The notes under the pieces are model-generated. The model was not told where the DNA came from and made no database searches. It saw only the letters and a program-made list of their open reading frames with translations. From Norana najaformis (Eukaryota > Annelida > Clitellata > Crassiclitellata > Hormogastridae), in contig OZ029914.1 of NCBI GenBank assembly GCA_964023275.1, positions 31,875,351-31,939,350 on the forward strand: a stretch of 64,000 nucleotides of DNA, given 5' to 3'. Shown in pieces: positions 38,601-48,728 of the stretch. Position numbers and translations under genes: made by a program. Every line of letters starts with the position of its first letter. Within the stretch, counting starts at the first letter, position 1.

Positions 38601-39614
38601 TTGCCGTAAGCTAGTAAGGACCACTTTTGAGACATTGTTAAGGATGCTAGGTAACTATTCAGATTCTTTTGAACTCTTTGTGTTTATGTTATCTTGTCAG
38701 AGATATTGTGTTGAGGAAATGTCTACCCCTGAAACGATATTTGAGTGTCTGCAACGGAACAAGGAGGAAAACAACTTTGACAAAGGTTGCTTTAATGCAA
38801 TAATTGCCAGGGAAGAACTCAAAGCCAAAGGTAAGTTCACCTTTTTATCAGGTTGCTTGTCTGTTTGGCTTATGAAGGCATTGCCAAATTTGATCACATG
38901 AGATAGCCAGGAATTGTTGAGTTGTTGGTGGACCAGTCTAATCTAATGACTTCTGTAGCGCTGTTATCATAATGCACAAGGCATCAGTTGATGGTCGCTT
39001 CAAGTAAAAATGTAGTCAAAATTGTAATCTGTTGGAGAAGTCCAGTTGAAATCCAATAAATCAAGGAAACCAGACGTCGGACTACGGTTGGAAAGCAGTT
39101 GAGTAACAAACTGAAACAGATGAGTTTAGACCTACTGGTAAGAGATGTCTACCAGATCATTGAGAGCTGTTTGACAGGAAGGAAAATCTATAATAGTTAC
39201 CTGATGTGATTGCTTGTTTTGTTTTAATTCATTTATTAAGTTTTACTTTTTTAAAAAGGGTTTGTTTCACATAGCTGTGTTGTTTAGTTTGAGTTGTGAT
39301 GCAACTTATTAGCACAGATTAGAAGTACATAGCATGGATTTGTATGCTAAATGATGTAACCATTTGCAGACATTCGTCTCAACCCAATTCTGGAGAAGAA
39401 ATGCGCAGATGATGCCAAGAAGTTCTGCTTCACTGAGCTTCAGAATCGAGTGGCTGATAAAGAGGATGACGGTCATGTGCTGCTTTGCCTGAGAAAGATC
39501 TTTGCTCGAAAGGTACACTGAATGTTACAAAGATCATGGCTTATTGGAAAACAGATGCATAATGTCAGTGCAGTTGATGCTTGTGTGAAGAATTTTAGCT
39601 ACAGTACACACATA

Positions 39615-39674
<60 letters not shown>

Positions 39675-42600
39675 CTGAACATTTATGTACAGAAAGGTAT
39701 GGTAAAGTGTAGATGATGGGACTCAAGCTGTCAGAACCGCATGATGATGGAACCTTTGCTACTGAAATGTACTGAAAAATCTAAAAATTTGCATATTACA
39801 TTTTGCTGCGTAGGTCTGTATCTTCTCATAAGCATTTGCAGCATCTTTATGTAGACCTACCTATTGAGTTCATTTAAAAATAATATAAATAATAAAGTGC
39901 ATATAAGAAAACCACTAAATATGCAGCAAATTATTAACACTTTTTTAAAAGTATTAATTTAATCTATAAAATATGTTAAAACTGCCACAGTAGAAGAACA
40001 TTTTAAAGTTAGGTCAAAACGGTAATAGAGTCTTTATGGTTTTCTTGGCAGACTATATATCTTGAACCAAGAGTCTAGAATGATGTAAAACTACCTCGGG
40101 TGACTCGGTGGTGACTTAGTAGTTCTTTTACCACAGCTTTGTGTACAACATTATTAAATGAGCCTTAGTGTTTACTGTTTGATTCATAGTTTAGAGTTTT
40201 ATTTTTTATATTTTTGTGGGTGTTTTGATTGTGTTTGTTGATGTTTTTAACTTGTGTGTGTGTATTTTCGATGTTGAAGCGTCTTTCTGAAACATGTGAA
40301 GAACATATAAGAGAGGTGATAATTGAGTCTGCAAAGGACTATCTTCAGGACTTGGAGTTGGCCAAGGCTTGTTCAGATGAGGTCTGTACTGTTCATTCAG
40401 TTTATTACTATATTCTTAATTACTTATATTGAACTCTTGTCTTTCTCAGTAAGCTGTGTCTGAAAACTTGTGTGCCCACTTTTACATTTTTCTCTGTATG
40501 CCTGGGTTGGCTAGTTGGTTGACATGGGTACAGACACAGTTTCTTCTTTCTTGATACCCTTTGATCAGATCCAATTTCTTGTCGATGTGGTCTTAACCTA
40601 CTTGTGGCTTAGGTGAAGCCGCATTCTCAGCTTAAAACTTACCTTTTTCAAATTGCTTATCCACCATAGACCTCTCTTTCTTGTGGACTGACCTTTTGGA
40701 TATTGACCTGATTGCAGCTTGGCTTTGGTTTTCCATCAGTTGATGCCTTGTTGCATTAGATGTTGGCATGTTAGAAGTTACTAATTACATTTACAATTAC
40801 TTACTGTTACAATTACAGGACATACAGTAGGACTTCATTCATGTGGTTGTGATGGAAGACCTAAATGATTGTTTGTTTGTGGTTATTGTGGTGGTGATGA
40901 TTGTGGTGAGGGTGTAGTGGTGATGGTTAATAATGATGCTGAAGATTTGAAGAAAGAAGTGATGATGATGATGTTGGTGGCGATGATGATGATGACGATG
41001 ATGATGATGGCAGCAGCTATTACTGCAATCATTTCTTTGCTGAATATTTTTCGTTTTTGTGTTTCAGATCAAAACGAACTGCATAAAATTTGTTCCAGAC
41101 AGTGATAAAATTGATAATGGCAAAGTGGAAGAATGTCTTAGAGAACGGGTTGAAAAGAATGAAATGCCACGTTCAAAATGTTATGATGTAAGCGTGAAAG
41201 CAGTACCATCTTCATGTCGTCATCGCCGTTGTCGCGAGCTAGTCGCGAAGTCAGAGTTCAGAAATAAGTCAATACAATAACTTTTCATGTGTTTCTTCTT
41301 CTCGTTGTGCAATCTCAAAACGCCATAACTCGAGTCTTCCTCTAGACTCTCAACCTGCCCCTTGTATATGAAATTTAGTAAATAAGTGGGACCTGCCCAC
41401 CCCTTGGTCCTGACAACCGTCATCATCGTCATCTGATGCTAACTATTTGGCAGTAATGAGTGAAATGAATGATCTTCATTTTTATTGGTTATTTGCTGAT
41501 TCTGAGTTTTATTAAGCCTTTTGTATGGTGTCTGTCCATGGTCTTAATTTGCTTCTCCTTCCTTCAAATCTTGCATTCAGTGTTTTGTGTCCAATGCGCA
41601 GACACTATTTGTGTTTGGGAATTAGTATTACTTATGTTATAAAAATAAACTAGTTTGGCTGAATGTAGGAATAGTTGTTTTATCTAGTAAAGAGAAAGTA
41701 GTTTTAGAGGATTGAGATAATTTCAATAATTTGTTAGGGTAGGCTTCTTAGAGAATGAGTTCTTTGGTTGCAGTGAATTAAAAACAGAACTATCAGAACT
41801 GGATTTTGCTTTGCTTTATACTAGGTGGCAGTGTAGTGCAAGTAGTTGATTGCTGATACCATATCTGAAAGACGGTGGGAGTCATAAGTGTAGCTGTTAC
41901 AATTTTCTAAAGTGTCTAGTGTGTTTTTAATCAGGAAGTTGTTCGTATCATCGAAGAGAGTGAGGCTGACATTCACGCAGATATCCAGCTCTTCAAAGCA
42001 TGTGCAGTTGACCTGAAGCAGCACTGTGGAGACATCATTAGAGGAGAAGGCAGACGTTAGTTGTTCACTTTATCTTATCCAGTTTTGACTCATCTTTCTA
42101 CTCATCTTCCTAGTCCTCCTTATTGTTGTATCTCATGCTTTTCATTGTCCTTCTCTATCACTGTCTCTTTTTATTCAGAGTTTCCTTGTATTTATAATTT
42201 GCTTCTAACTTCTCTTTTCTCCTCCTGTCTTCACTTTTGTCTTCATGTCTATCTTTCTGTACAAATTCATCTCTTTTGTTTTTTCTCCTTGTTCTTCTGG
42301 TTCCATTTTGTGGTAAAGACCTGCACAGCAGGACTTTCTTAAATAGTTAAATGAAAACTAAGGAGCACATTGCAAAATACAGTTCATTTACTTGCAGTGC
42401 AAATTGCACTCGGGCTTTCACGCTTAGCTCGTGAGTGCAGAAAGATCTGCACAATAGTCAGTTATTTGTTCATAGTTGTTCCAGTCTGTTCATTATTTTT
42501 CTTTCTGTTCCTTTTCCACATTCCTGTTCTGTGATCTGCCTTTGGAGTTTTTGCCACTTTCTCCACGTCATGCATCTGACAAACACCCCTTTCTTCTGAT

Positions 42601-43974
42601 TTTCAGAAATGAATTGTCTCGTTGCCATTTTTAATGACAAAAAGATTCCACTGGATGAGAAATGCAACAAGACTTTATCTCAACGAATTCAGCTCTGGAA
42701 CAAAGTATCATCAGGGGTATGATGATCATTTATTTATCTAAGTATTTTCAGAGTGTGATTCATTTCAGTACTAGAGAGATCATGGGAGACTTGCTAAGTA
42801 CGCTTAAAGACCCGTTGTAACATGCTTAACTATAAATTCTTACATCAGAATTTATAATTAAGCGCTTTACAACGGGTCTTTAAGCGTACTTAGCAAGTCT
42901 CCCACGGACATGAGTTCCAAGAGTATTTCATGTTGTTATAACACAAACTTGTTGTAAGATGGTTCTTGATTTGGCTCCCAGAGACAGTGCTATCGTAAAT
43001 TTCTGGTGTACTTAGTTCATGGAATGATTATATTGGGGAAGGTAAACTTCTCTCTCAGTTGTTCACGCTATCTCCATGGTAGAGTGCCTTTTTCTATATT
43101 TTTTTTTCTGCTTATAAATCTCCCGCTACCTGCCTTTTGTATTCTATTGGACAAGTTTTTAAAACACCACTTTAATTTAAATTTAGCATCAATTTAAGTA
43201 ATTCATGTTGGAGTGGCATTTATTTGCCAGTTGACACTGTATGCGATTGTGATAAATTTCGCTTCATTTAGAATTTCAGGTCTCTGATTTACAATTTTAA
43301 GAGTGTTTCGCACAAATAAAATCTTATAATCAGGATTCATTTTCTTTACTTTTGTGCAGTCGAATGATATTTTAGATCTGAAAATTCAGTTCTCAAAAAC
43401 AAAAAGTTTTAGTTTTACTTTGTTGTCATTCAGTTATAAGATTTATTCTAGCTCCTGTTTAGTTCTTCATGAATAATTTCAGTTCATATTTAGTTCTTAT
43501 TCAGTTCTAACCGCTAAAAGCATGTTCAAAACTTTCACTTCACATTCTGTTTGAGAGACTACCTCATGGGCATGTGAATTTTAGCACTTGCAGTAATTGA
43601 TTTTTGTAACATTGTAATACTGAGTTTGCAAGCTAAGAACTTTTTATTCAAGTTTGTTAAATGGTGTCTGCTTAGAATTCTTATATCTGTACCCAGTTGA
43701 TAACAGAACAAGTGTGTTAGCTTTTATATTGCATGCATTACATAAGATAATAATAATAATACGTAAGAAGTTGCGTGATAATCATATTCAGTTGTCTTGG
43801 TTTCAGGCTGACACTGCTATGGGTTTCCAGCAGATGGCTGAAAACATTGGTAAATCACCTTCGAGGAACTATTTTGTTGCTGTAGTACTTGTGTGTATCG
43901 GGATTATATTCATCGGTGGACTATTCTGCGGTCGTGTTACAAAGCGCATACGACGAGAGATTAAGGACAGATAA
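17675..43974 (+). CDS. GLG1: Golgi apparatus protein 1 (MG-160 / ESL-1 / CFR-1)
   Basis: Type I membrane sialoglycoprotein of the Golgi; known family roles are FGF binding and TGF-beta processing/trafficking. 25 exons join in frame (1212 aa): 17675-18067, 22751-22783, 23704-23790, 24467-24688, 26992-27237, 28183-28372, 29931-30169, 30540-30661, 31202-31303, 32152-32332, 33111-33251, 33422-33571, 34859-35053, 35981-36078, 36532-36646, 37131-37223, 37692-37763, 38136-38201, 38701-38830, 39370-39512, 40280-40381, 41068-41187, 41935-42055, 42607-42716, 43807-43974. A signal peptide (1 to about 30, ending near AWC) is followed by serial Cys-rich GLG1 repeats, such as CREDRENFCHKVKAGEGRIY and CLFRHKF. 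A single TM helix (about 1179-1198, VAVVLVCIGIIFIGGLF) and the short basic tail CGRVTKRIRREIKDR close it. The tail is almost identical to the vertebrate one. Exon 13 adds a Lys/Glu/Asp-rich insert. Introns are full of repeats but no exon is damaged. Exon 8 (donor gtcaga) and exon 21 (weak acceptor) are the least certain ends. Confidence 0.96.
21170..21260 (+). mobile_element. LINE 3' tail fragment in GLG1 intron 1
   Basis: Carries the recurring tail words 'caaccatcaactgatgcc', 'gggcattatgaaaac' and 'ggcgctataaaagttttt', followed by GATT-rich sequence. No protein part is left. Confidence 0.6.
22213..22407 (-). mobile_element. tRNA-derived SINE
   Basis: On the minus strand the element starts with a tRNA-like head. 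The A-box-like 'tagccaattggatagagc' is followed by an anticodon-loop-like 'cttgtaa' (TGT, threonine-like) and the B-box-like 'ggattcgagcc'. The anticodon stem and acceptor stem do not pair, so this is not a functional tRNA. The body continues with 'gtgcaagtccttcactcac' and ends in an A/T-rich trinucleotide tail (TAA/ATT units, plus-strand 22213-22250). Head, body and simple-repeat tail together define a SINE. Confidence 0.75.
23351..23550. repeat. Minisatellite, 40 bp unit x 5, GLG1 intron 2
   Basis: Five identical head-to-tail copies of a 40-base unit starting 'actggtatcagtgttgttgt' and ending 'gctgtgaaca'. There are no spacers. Perfect identity means recent expansion or homogenisation. The array ends 153 bases upstream of exon 3. 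Each unit contains a pyrimidine-biased stretch ending in CACAG, similar to a 3' splice site. Confidence 0.95.
24855..24935. repeat. GTAT-rich microsatellite
   Basis: Imperfect GTAT/GTATGTAT tetranucleotide run in GLG1 intron 4. Confidence 0.75.
25021..25700. mobile_element. piggyBac-like internal-deletion element in GLG1 intron 4
   Basis: 680 bases bounded by TTAA on both sides (25017-25020 and 25701-25704), the target site of piggyBac transposons. The left end reads 'ccttttcgctgcgg' and the right end is its near-perfect inverted copy 'ccgcagcgaagagg'. The subterminal interior repeats 'gacgag' and 'ctcgtc' motifs. A minus-strand 73-codon frame (25144-25365) gives MRRRFTAAQVRDILTT followed by an acidic DDSDMDYEESSD run. 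That arrangement is typical of piggyBac/PGBD transposase N-termini. The catalytic part is absent, so the element is non-autonomous. Confidence 0.82.
25144..25365 (-). pseudogene. piggyBac transposase N-terminal remnant
   Basis: 73-codon frame inside the TTAA-flanked element at 25021-25700. After a short leader, the segment MATMRRRFTAAQVRDILTT is followed by an acidic stretch. The FT(A/S)xxAxxxI/L-plus-acid pattern is that of the N-terminus of PGBD-type transposases. No DDD core follows, and the frame ends after a basic KKTLRKRNYEEL. It is a leftover of the parent transposon rather than a host gene. Host exaptation is not suggested by the sequence. Confidence 0.6.
25910..26437. mobile_element. 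Non-autonomous TIR element in GLG1 intron 4
   Basis: The left end reads 'taccgtaaaatctcggg' then 'tatagtgtgc'. The reverse complement of the right end reads 'tactgtattatctcgg' then 'acattgtgcgc'. These are diverged inverted termini of about 28 bases. The subterminal word 'gtgcgcattatacataggaa'-like occurs near both ends (about 25971 and 26333), with a further 'gtgcgcattatgcac' at the right end. About 530 bases, no coding capacity. The termini resemble a widespread class of cut-and-paste transposon ends, but I cannot name the superfamily with confidence. Confidence 0.6.
27520..27765 (-). mobile_element. LINE 3' end fragment in GLG1 intron 5
   Basis: The minus strand reads as a decayed ORF2 C-terminus (FEVASPAEWNSLPEFIRR, then FKLKLKTYLFSQ). 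A short 3' UTR and a TATTATTATT-like tail follow on the plus-strand left side. It is 5'-truncated. The tail differs from the GATT-tailed copies, so this is probably another LINE family. Confidence 0.75.
28000..28065 (+). mobile_element. LINE 3' tail fragment
   Basis: Contains 'cttgaagcgactgtcatttg', 'atacctggtgcatcataa' and 'tagaagtcattagattag', the same closing block as in 38935-39190 (inverted) and 3350-3640 (inverted). It lies in GLG1 intron 5. Confidence 0.6.
28560..29835. mobile_element. piggyBac-like non-autonomous element in GLG1 intron 6
   Basis: 1276 bases with TTAA on both sides (28556-28559 and 29836-29839). The left end is 'ccctttgcccacca'; the reverse complement of the right end is 'ccctttgactgcca'. 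Its left 190 bases match, in reverse complement, the right end of the element at 32370-32921 (shared words 'aatctgaccctgccagata', 'ttccatttcacctctta'-like, 'gtgtaaacatgaaatttg'). The two are therefore the same family in opposite orientation. No intact transposase is visible. Confidence 0.82.
32370..32921. mobile_element. piggyBac-like non-autonomous element in GLG1 intron 10
   Basis: 552 bases. The left side is TTAA (32366-32369) plus 'ccttttgcccacca'. The right side is 'ggtgggcaaaggg' followed by TTCA, a one-base change from TTAA. The right arm is the reverse complement of the left arm of 28560-29835. It is shorter than that copy, so an internal deletion is likely. It encodes no transposase. 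The left end starts only 37 bases after the donor of GLG1 exon 10. Confidence 0.8.
33660..33740 (-). mobile_element. Probable retroelement tail in GLG1 intron 12
   Basis: The plus-strand words 'tgtaattgtaatttgaaatt' and 'tatatagcaccacttcaga' resemble the 3' ends of the LINE copies at 58910-59105 and 37262-37310. It is short and decayed, with no protein left. Confidence 0.4.
33808..34367. repeat. Minisatellite, 40 bp unit x 14, GLG1 intron 12
   Basis: Fourteen head-to-tail copies of a 40-base unit beginning 'ttggtaattacctgaatatg' and ending 'cttttaaactgag'. The first copy carries 'gtatacgtac' and the last ends 'aaagtgagaag'; the inner copies are identical as far as I can see. Each unit includes the palindrome 'aggtaattacct'-like core. 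There are no spacers, so this is not a CRISPR-type array. Confidence 0.95.
34859..35053 (+). other. GLG1 exon 13 with charged insert
   Basis: This exon encodes the second half of one GLG1 Cys-rich repeat (ENLMACLIRYKYHPSMDEKC). It is preceded by a run of about 27 residues made almost only of Lys, Glu, Asp, Ser and Asn (start KKKKAESSEEDEKEDEN). The insert falls where human GLG1 has a short linker. The exon is in phase 0 on both sides, so the insert does not disturb the Cys framework. Confidence 0.8.
37262..37320 (-). mobile_element. Probable retroelement tail in GLG1 intron 16
   Basis: Short match ('tgtaatgcaacttgaatttt' then 'atatagcacctcagc') to the closing part of the LINE ends listed at 33660-33740 and 58910-59105. 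Too short to classify. Confidence 0.3.
38935..39190 (-). mobile_element. LINE 3' end fragment in GLG1 intron 19
   Basis: On the minus strand a decayed ORF2 C-terminus is followed by the recurring 3' UTR ('gaagcgaccatcaactgatg', 'ccttgtgcattatgataac', 'agcgctacagaagtcatt') and a GATTAGA-type end at 38937-38950. Confidence 0.7.
39615..39670. repeat. (TG)n(TA)n microsatellite
   Basis: A TG run switches to a TA run in GLG1 intron 20. Confidence 0.9.
40610..40795 (+). mobile_element. LINE 3' end fragment in GLG1 intron 21
   Basis: Reads QLKTYLFQIAYPP, the LKTxLFxxAY end of a CR1/L2-like ORF2. The recurring tail follows, with 'ccatcagttgatgccttgtt' and 'tagaagttactaattac'. It is 5'-truncated. Confidence 0.7.
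40880..41020. repeat. GAT/GGT trinucleotide-rich tract
   Basis: Imperfect GATGATGAT and GTGGTG runs ending about 50 bases before GLG1 exon 22. It is not coding; the acceptor tract (tttttcgtttttgtgtttcag) lies after it. Confidence 0.8.
42784..42904. mobile_element. 120 bp foldback element in GLG1 intron 24
   Basis: A near-perfect palindrome. The left arm starts 'gggagacttgctaagtacgc' and the right arm ends with its complement 'gcgtacttagcaagtctccc'. The arms are about 55 bases with only a few mismatches around a loop of about 6 bases (tacatc). It is too long and regular to be chance. It is best read as a miniature foldback transposon, or as a sequence whose RNA forms one long hairpin. Confidence 0.85.
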
Positions 43975-44987
43975 GACAGCCTGGAAGGAAGCGATGTAAC
44001 AAAATACCTAACTGTACGTTCGTTCGTGTGTGCATCTTGGACAGTTTGTTGAACTTCTGTGCAATATTGTGAGGTGTATTCTTGTGTTTCACAGAAATTT
44101 CATCGTTATTATAATTATAGTTTACCAGTTGAATCGATTGAGCCTGGGAGGTGAAGGTGAAATTTCAGATATACTTTGGGTTCTTGGTACGATGCCTTGT
44201 AGCTGTTTCTGTCTTTGTCAATATAATTGTTTTCTTGTTCTATCAGATTGGCTGACAGCAATTATTCCATTTGTTGGTTAATGACTGTTTATTTCTTTTG
44301 TGGTATTCAAGGAAGTCTTCTTTGCATTATTGGTCAGAGATTTGGAGCATTTTGTGTTGCGTGGATGAAATGAGCAAAACAGGGAGAGAGTCGGAGTGAG
44401 ATGATTGGTAATTAAACATCTACCCTGTTGATAAGTTTACAAGACATTGACAGTTAGAAATATAGACAAAATGCGTTTCATGAGATCGCTAATTATTCCA
44501 GTGTTGTAGTCAATTAAAAACTTCTCATGATTTGTGGACATGCTGAACTGAGATCTTGCCCTTCATAAACTTTGATGTTTGGATGTCAGATCTGTTCATC
44601 ATGTTCATTCAACAGAGATTGAGGATACGATGATTGCCAGAGAAGAGATGTATAAGAATCAGTTTAGAGGATCAGACTGCTACATGTAGGGTTCAACATT
44701 TGGTTACAAAATATATGGATTTTTCTTACTATATCTTTAGTGCCAAAGGATATTTGCTGCTTTTGTTTTGGGTCAGAGTCGAAAGCATTCTGCTGGTCTA
44801 GTGTGCTGATATTCTTTTTGAGGCTTGGGCTGTCATTTCTTTCTTTTCTCAAGGTCATCTTTTTCTATGGATATGGAAAGTAAGAAGATTTAGAAGTTTC
44901 ACAAATATGCTTTGTGTTTTGCTGTGTTAACAGATAAGTTACCTTACTTTACCTGTTAATGTGTACAGCACTATTACGTATGTAACA

Positions 44988-45345
44988 GGAGAGTCAGTTA
45001 TATATGTTACCAGTTATATTTATCAGTATATACCATGAGCTTATTCTTTGTGGCTGACCCCTCTCCAGGAGGGATAATCCATTTCAGCTAGAAGGAAAGA
45101 CTGAGCTTATTCTTTCTGGTCTAGGTTCTTGTATCATCATTCCTGGTGATTACTACTGCCAGAGTTCTGTTGATATTTTATTCAAATCTGTATAATAAAA
45201 GCTTAGATATGTGGTTAGTCAAAGGCAAATGAAATTATACTAAGTTGATTGATGTAACAGGAGAGTCGGTTAATTATGTTACCAGTTATATTTATGGGCC
45301 AGGAGAGTCAGTTATCTATGTTACCAGTTATATTTATGGGCTTAT
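44988..45345 (+). repeat. Three copies of a short direct repeat
   Basis: A motif of about 40 bases, 'ggagagtcagttatatatgt' then 'taccagttatatttat', occurs near 44988, 45259 and 45303. The last two copies are almost adjacent. It lies in the presumed 3' UTR or downstream of GLG1. Confidence 0.7.
45194..45199 (+). terminator. Candidate GLG1 polyadenylation signal
   Basis: First canonical AATAAA I find after the GLG1 stop, 1.2 kb downstream. ATTAAA variants occur earlier (about 44405), so the true site could be closer. Confidence 0.35.
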
Positions 45346-45764
45346 TATTTGTAAGCAAATGTAAGCTTTTATTTCAAGATGTGCTAAGATGTAAAGAATT
45401 TCAATTTCGTTAATAATTACCGTTTCACAAATTTCAGCATAAATATGGTTTAACAAAGGTCATTATTATTCTTAACAACAGATTAGTTATATAGTTATAC
45501 TTTCACACAAAAGACACCACTTTATTCTAATATTGATTTGTACTTGATCAGGATGCACTCTACAGCTTAGCTACATAAATTGAACAAGTAAAGTAAACTG
45601 ATATCAAAGGCCCAGGCAGCCATAAGATGTTGTTACACACAGGATACAGTCAGACAGTATCCTTTAGTAGGATTCAAAGCAGAACATTGTAACGTGAGAT
45701 AAGATTGATGTAGAAATCAACATGGATTGAATAATATGAGAACATATTTGGCCCAAGTTATTGG

Positions 45765-46100
45765 GGAACAGTAGGGGATTCTAGGAGCAGAAGAGGCCGG
45801 AAATGGGGAGGGAAGTTGAGGGAGGAGGAAATTGGGGAGAGGAAGAAGCAGGGGAATGGGATATTGGAGTTAGAAGATCGAAGAGCAGAAGGATGGGGGT
45901 GGAAGAGTGAGAGGGAGAATGGTAAAGCACAAGGGGATTTTACATATGTGGGAGGGGTGAGAGAGGTCTGGGATGGGAGGGGAGATAGAGAGAAGAGATG
46001 CATGGAAAGGGAAGACTACATCCTATTTACCAGAGAGGGGAGTTGTTTGAGAGGAGAGGGAGAAATGGGAAGCAACAGAGGATTTTCTCCCCCAAAGGAA
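45765..46100 (+). repeat. Purine-rich tract of about 330 bases
   Basis: The plus strand is dominated by G and A with many GGGG, GGAGG and GAGAGG words and few pyrimidines. The two long open frames over it (one per strand) are low-complexity by-products. Such tracts can form triplex or G-quadruplex structures. Confidence 0.75.
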
Positions 46101-47824
46101 CATTTTGGCTAGAAACAGGATATTGCAAGACATTGTAAAATTTCACCTTCATGTCTTGCTTAGAGGCCACTGGTATGTACGTATTTTATGCATACTGCTA
46201 TTTATTTTCAAGTATTCTTCTTAAGTATGATAGTAGCTGCATTATAAACAATTAATTTGTGGGAAACATGCCCACCGTTTTGTAAAGTTTGCTACTTCTG
46301 GAAATATACTCGACCCTGTATCCAACTTCATGAAACTCTAGCCTTTCAGGAATTTGGCACAGCTGCTTTTGACTTCTACACAGCGTTCCAAGATCTCTGC
46401 AGGTTTTAATGCATTGCCAAAGTCCAATTGACTGATCCAGAAGTTACAAATGAACATTTTTCATGCGTGGTTGAATTTTTTGTGCTGACAAAAAGCAGTT
46501 GCCAGATATCGAAACTTTTGTCAACATTGCAAAGTCCAGTTTAGTGATTCCAGTTGTTACAAATGAACCGTTTCATGTTTGGCTGATGTTTTATTTTATA
46601 GGATGAAAAAGAACAAGTGATTATCATCAACTGCCAGATATTTTAAATATAGTTTTTCATCAAATGTTTTAAAATAATTAACTGAGCATTAAACATTATG
46701 GAAGATATTCTTATTTCTCCAGCCATCAGTGTTTCTTGTGCGGACTAAAAAGTTTGTCTTGGTATTTTCAATGTGTAATACGTTATTCAATGCTTCGGTA
46801 TTTCCAAGTTTTAATAATGTTCCTAGGTGCTTTAGAAATGTGTCATCTGTATTTATTCTTGAAAAATGAAGTAAAATTTGATATACCAGGAAATTTACTT
46901 ACAGTAATCTTTACATCTTGCTGTAGTTTTTATATCTGAGATGAGCTGTTGTTGGCATGATGAATAAAACTGCATTTCATTGGAGTCTGAATCCAAGCTT
47001 TCTGGGTTTTGAGCTGAGGTTTTTCGTGACTTTTGAAATCCAACAGTTTACAGCAGTTGAATTCAGCACATTACTTGAAACAGCGTCTTGTAATTGTTAT
47101 AGTTCAAGAGATCCGTCATGTTGCTCGGTTTATCAGTGTCCAGTTTTGTTAAAGTACCCAGCACAGCTTTTGAACATTCATTGCACCTGACTCTTAGTAG
47201 GGACACCTTGATTTGCTAATTTGTCATGAATTCTCTGGGACTTACGGCAACCAGTTTCATTCCAGTTTACAAATTTTGTGCATTACAATCTTGTGCATGA
47301 AGTAGCGACTGCCTTCAAATTGTGCTACATTATAGTCTTCCTTTGTTCTTGGTGAAATTTCCATTTGTGAGATAGGGTTCAGGAATATAGTTATTTCCAA
47401 TAACCAAGTCCATAATAAAACTGATGTTTTATACTCTCTGACCAGATAGAGATTTAGATGAGTCACCCAGACCTTTAAACCTTGAAGTCTGTGTTGCTTG
47501 TTACTCTTTGTCTGCTTATTTAATGTTATTGTTATGAAGTAAATGCATCCAAAGTCAGTGCAGAATATTAAACTGGCCGTTATATTTCTGAACTTTATCT
47601 TGTTATTTTAGTGGATATTCAACTGAGACATTTGCTGTGGCATGTAAATATATGAGCAGACAGATTATACCTTGTGAAATGATAAGACTTGAGTCTTGAA
47701 TATGGGGCCAGTGAAGTGTAGGACTTGCAATTGACTTCAAGCTGATGTCATTACCAAATTCAGCTCTCATTAGCCATAGCAGCATCATTGTGAATTCATT
47801 TGTTATAATTATAGCATGCCAGTC

Positions 47825-48125
47825 AGTACTACAAGAAGCAGAAATCTTGTTTGTGAGTTTAATGAGCAACATTAATCGACTTTGCCTCAGTCAAATACTG
47901 TACCCACATGCAAATACAGCTGCCACAAAAAATCTAACCTAATGATAGGAGGTCTGTCTTAGGCTAGGAAGTAATGCAAGAAGCAGAAATCTTGTTTGTG
48001 AGGTGTTGTGTGTGAGCCCAAAATGACTACCAAAATGTAATGAGCAAAATGAAATCAACTTTGCATCAGATAAATACCGTAAGTCATATACAAATGCTGC
48101 TGTCACAAAAATCTAATCTAATCTT
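47825..48125 (+). repeat. Imperfect local duplication
   Basis: The segment 'caagaagcagaaatcttgtt' ... 'taatgagcaa' ... 'gccacaaaaaatctaa' (about 47829-47942) is repeated at about 47978-48122. The second copy has about 40 extra bases in the middle and other differences. Confidence 0.65.
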
Positions 48126-48728
48126 AGGACATCTATAGCACCACTATAATAATTGGTGCCACTGATTTGCCATTTGAGAGCGCCACTGATTGTTGCACTA
48201 GGCACCAATCAGTGGCACTCTCAAAAAGAAACAATCTAATCAATTCCAAGAGTCAATCCTCTGAGACAGAAAGACAATCTGAGGAGGATAAGCATGCTGA
48301 ATAAAAACATCTTAATTCAAGAAAGGAAAGACACCAAGGACACAGCAGAGTGAACAGACAGTGGAAGTACATTCCAGAACATTGGGCCAGTAGCAAAAAG
48401 GTCCTGCTGCCAAGTGCAGTGTTTATTAGAGGTATGGCTACAGAAAGGCAATCACAGGATCTAGTAGAGTGATGACAAGTCTGAGGGAGGGGCATTGTTG
48501 AAGGTCCTGTGGTTGACCAGAATGCACAATCTTATAAGTAATTACACCAGTTTTAAAATTAATTCTTTGCTCAACAGCAAGCCATGAGCTCTGAACTCTA
48601 TGCAACTTTGACAAATTTTCTTTTGTGACACCAAACAGAAGGGAGTTACAAAAATACAAACAGCTGGTAACATGTAGTACCCAGCAACATTTGTGTAGCC
48701 ATCGGAATATAATGTCTAATTCCACCAA
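48120..48728 (-). mobile_element. LINE 3' fragment with ORF2 remnant
   Basis: The minus strand shows a frameshifted C-terminal reverse-transcriptase end: SSWLAVEQRINFKTGVITYK followed by IVHSGQPQDLQQCPSL (compare HWLPVxxRIxFKxxxLTYK in other copies). Then comes a decayed SxTxxxxSRTFLLLAQCSGM, where intact copies have RAFSVAGPxLWN. The 3' UTR contains an internal inverted pair ('gagagtgccactgattg' versus 'caatcagtggcgctctc') and ends with GATTAGATT at 48115-48125. Confidence 0.75.

Noticed and set aside
45758..46112. Two overlapping frames of 81 and 98 codons
   Set aside because: They arise from the purine-rich tract and have no complexity or family motif.
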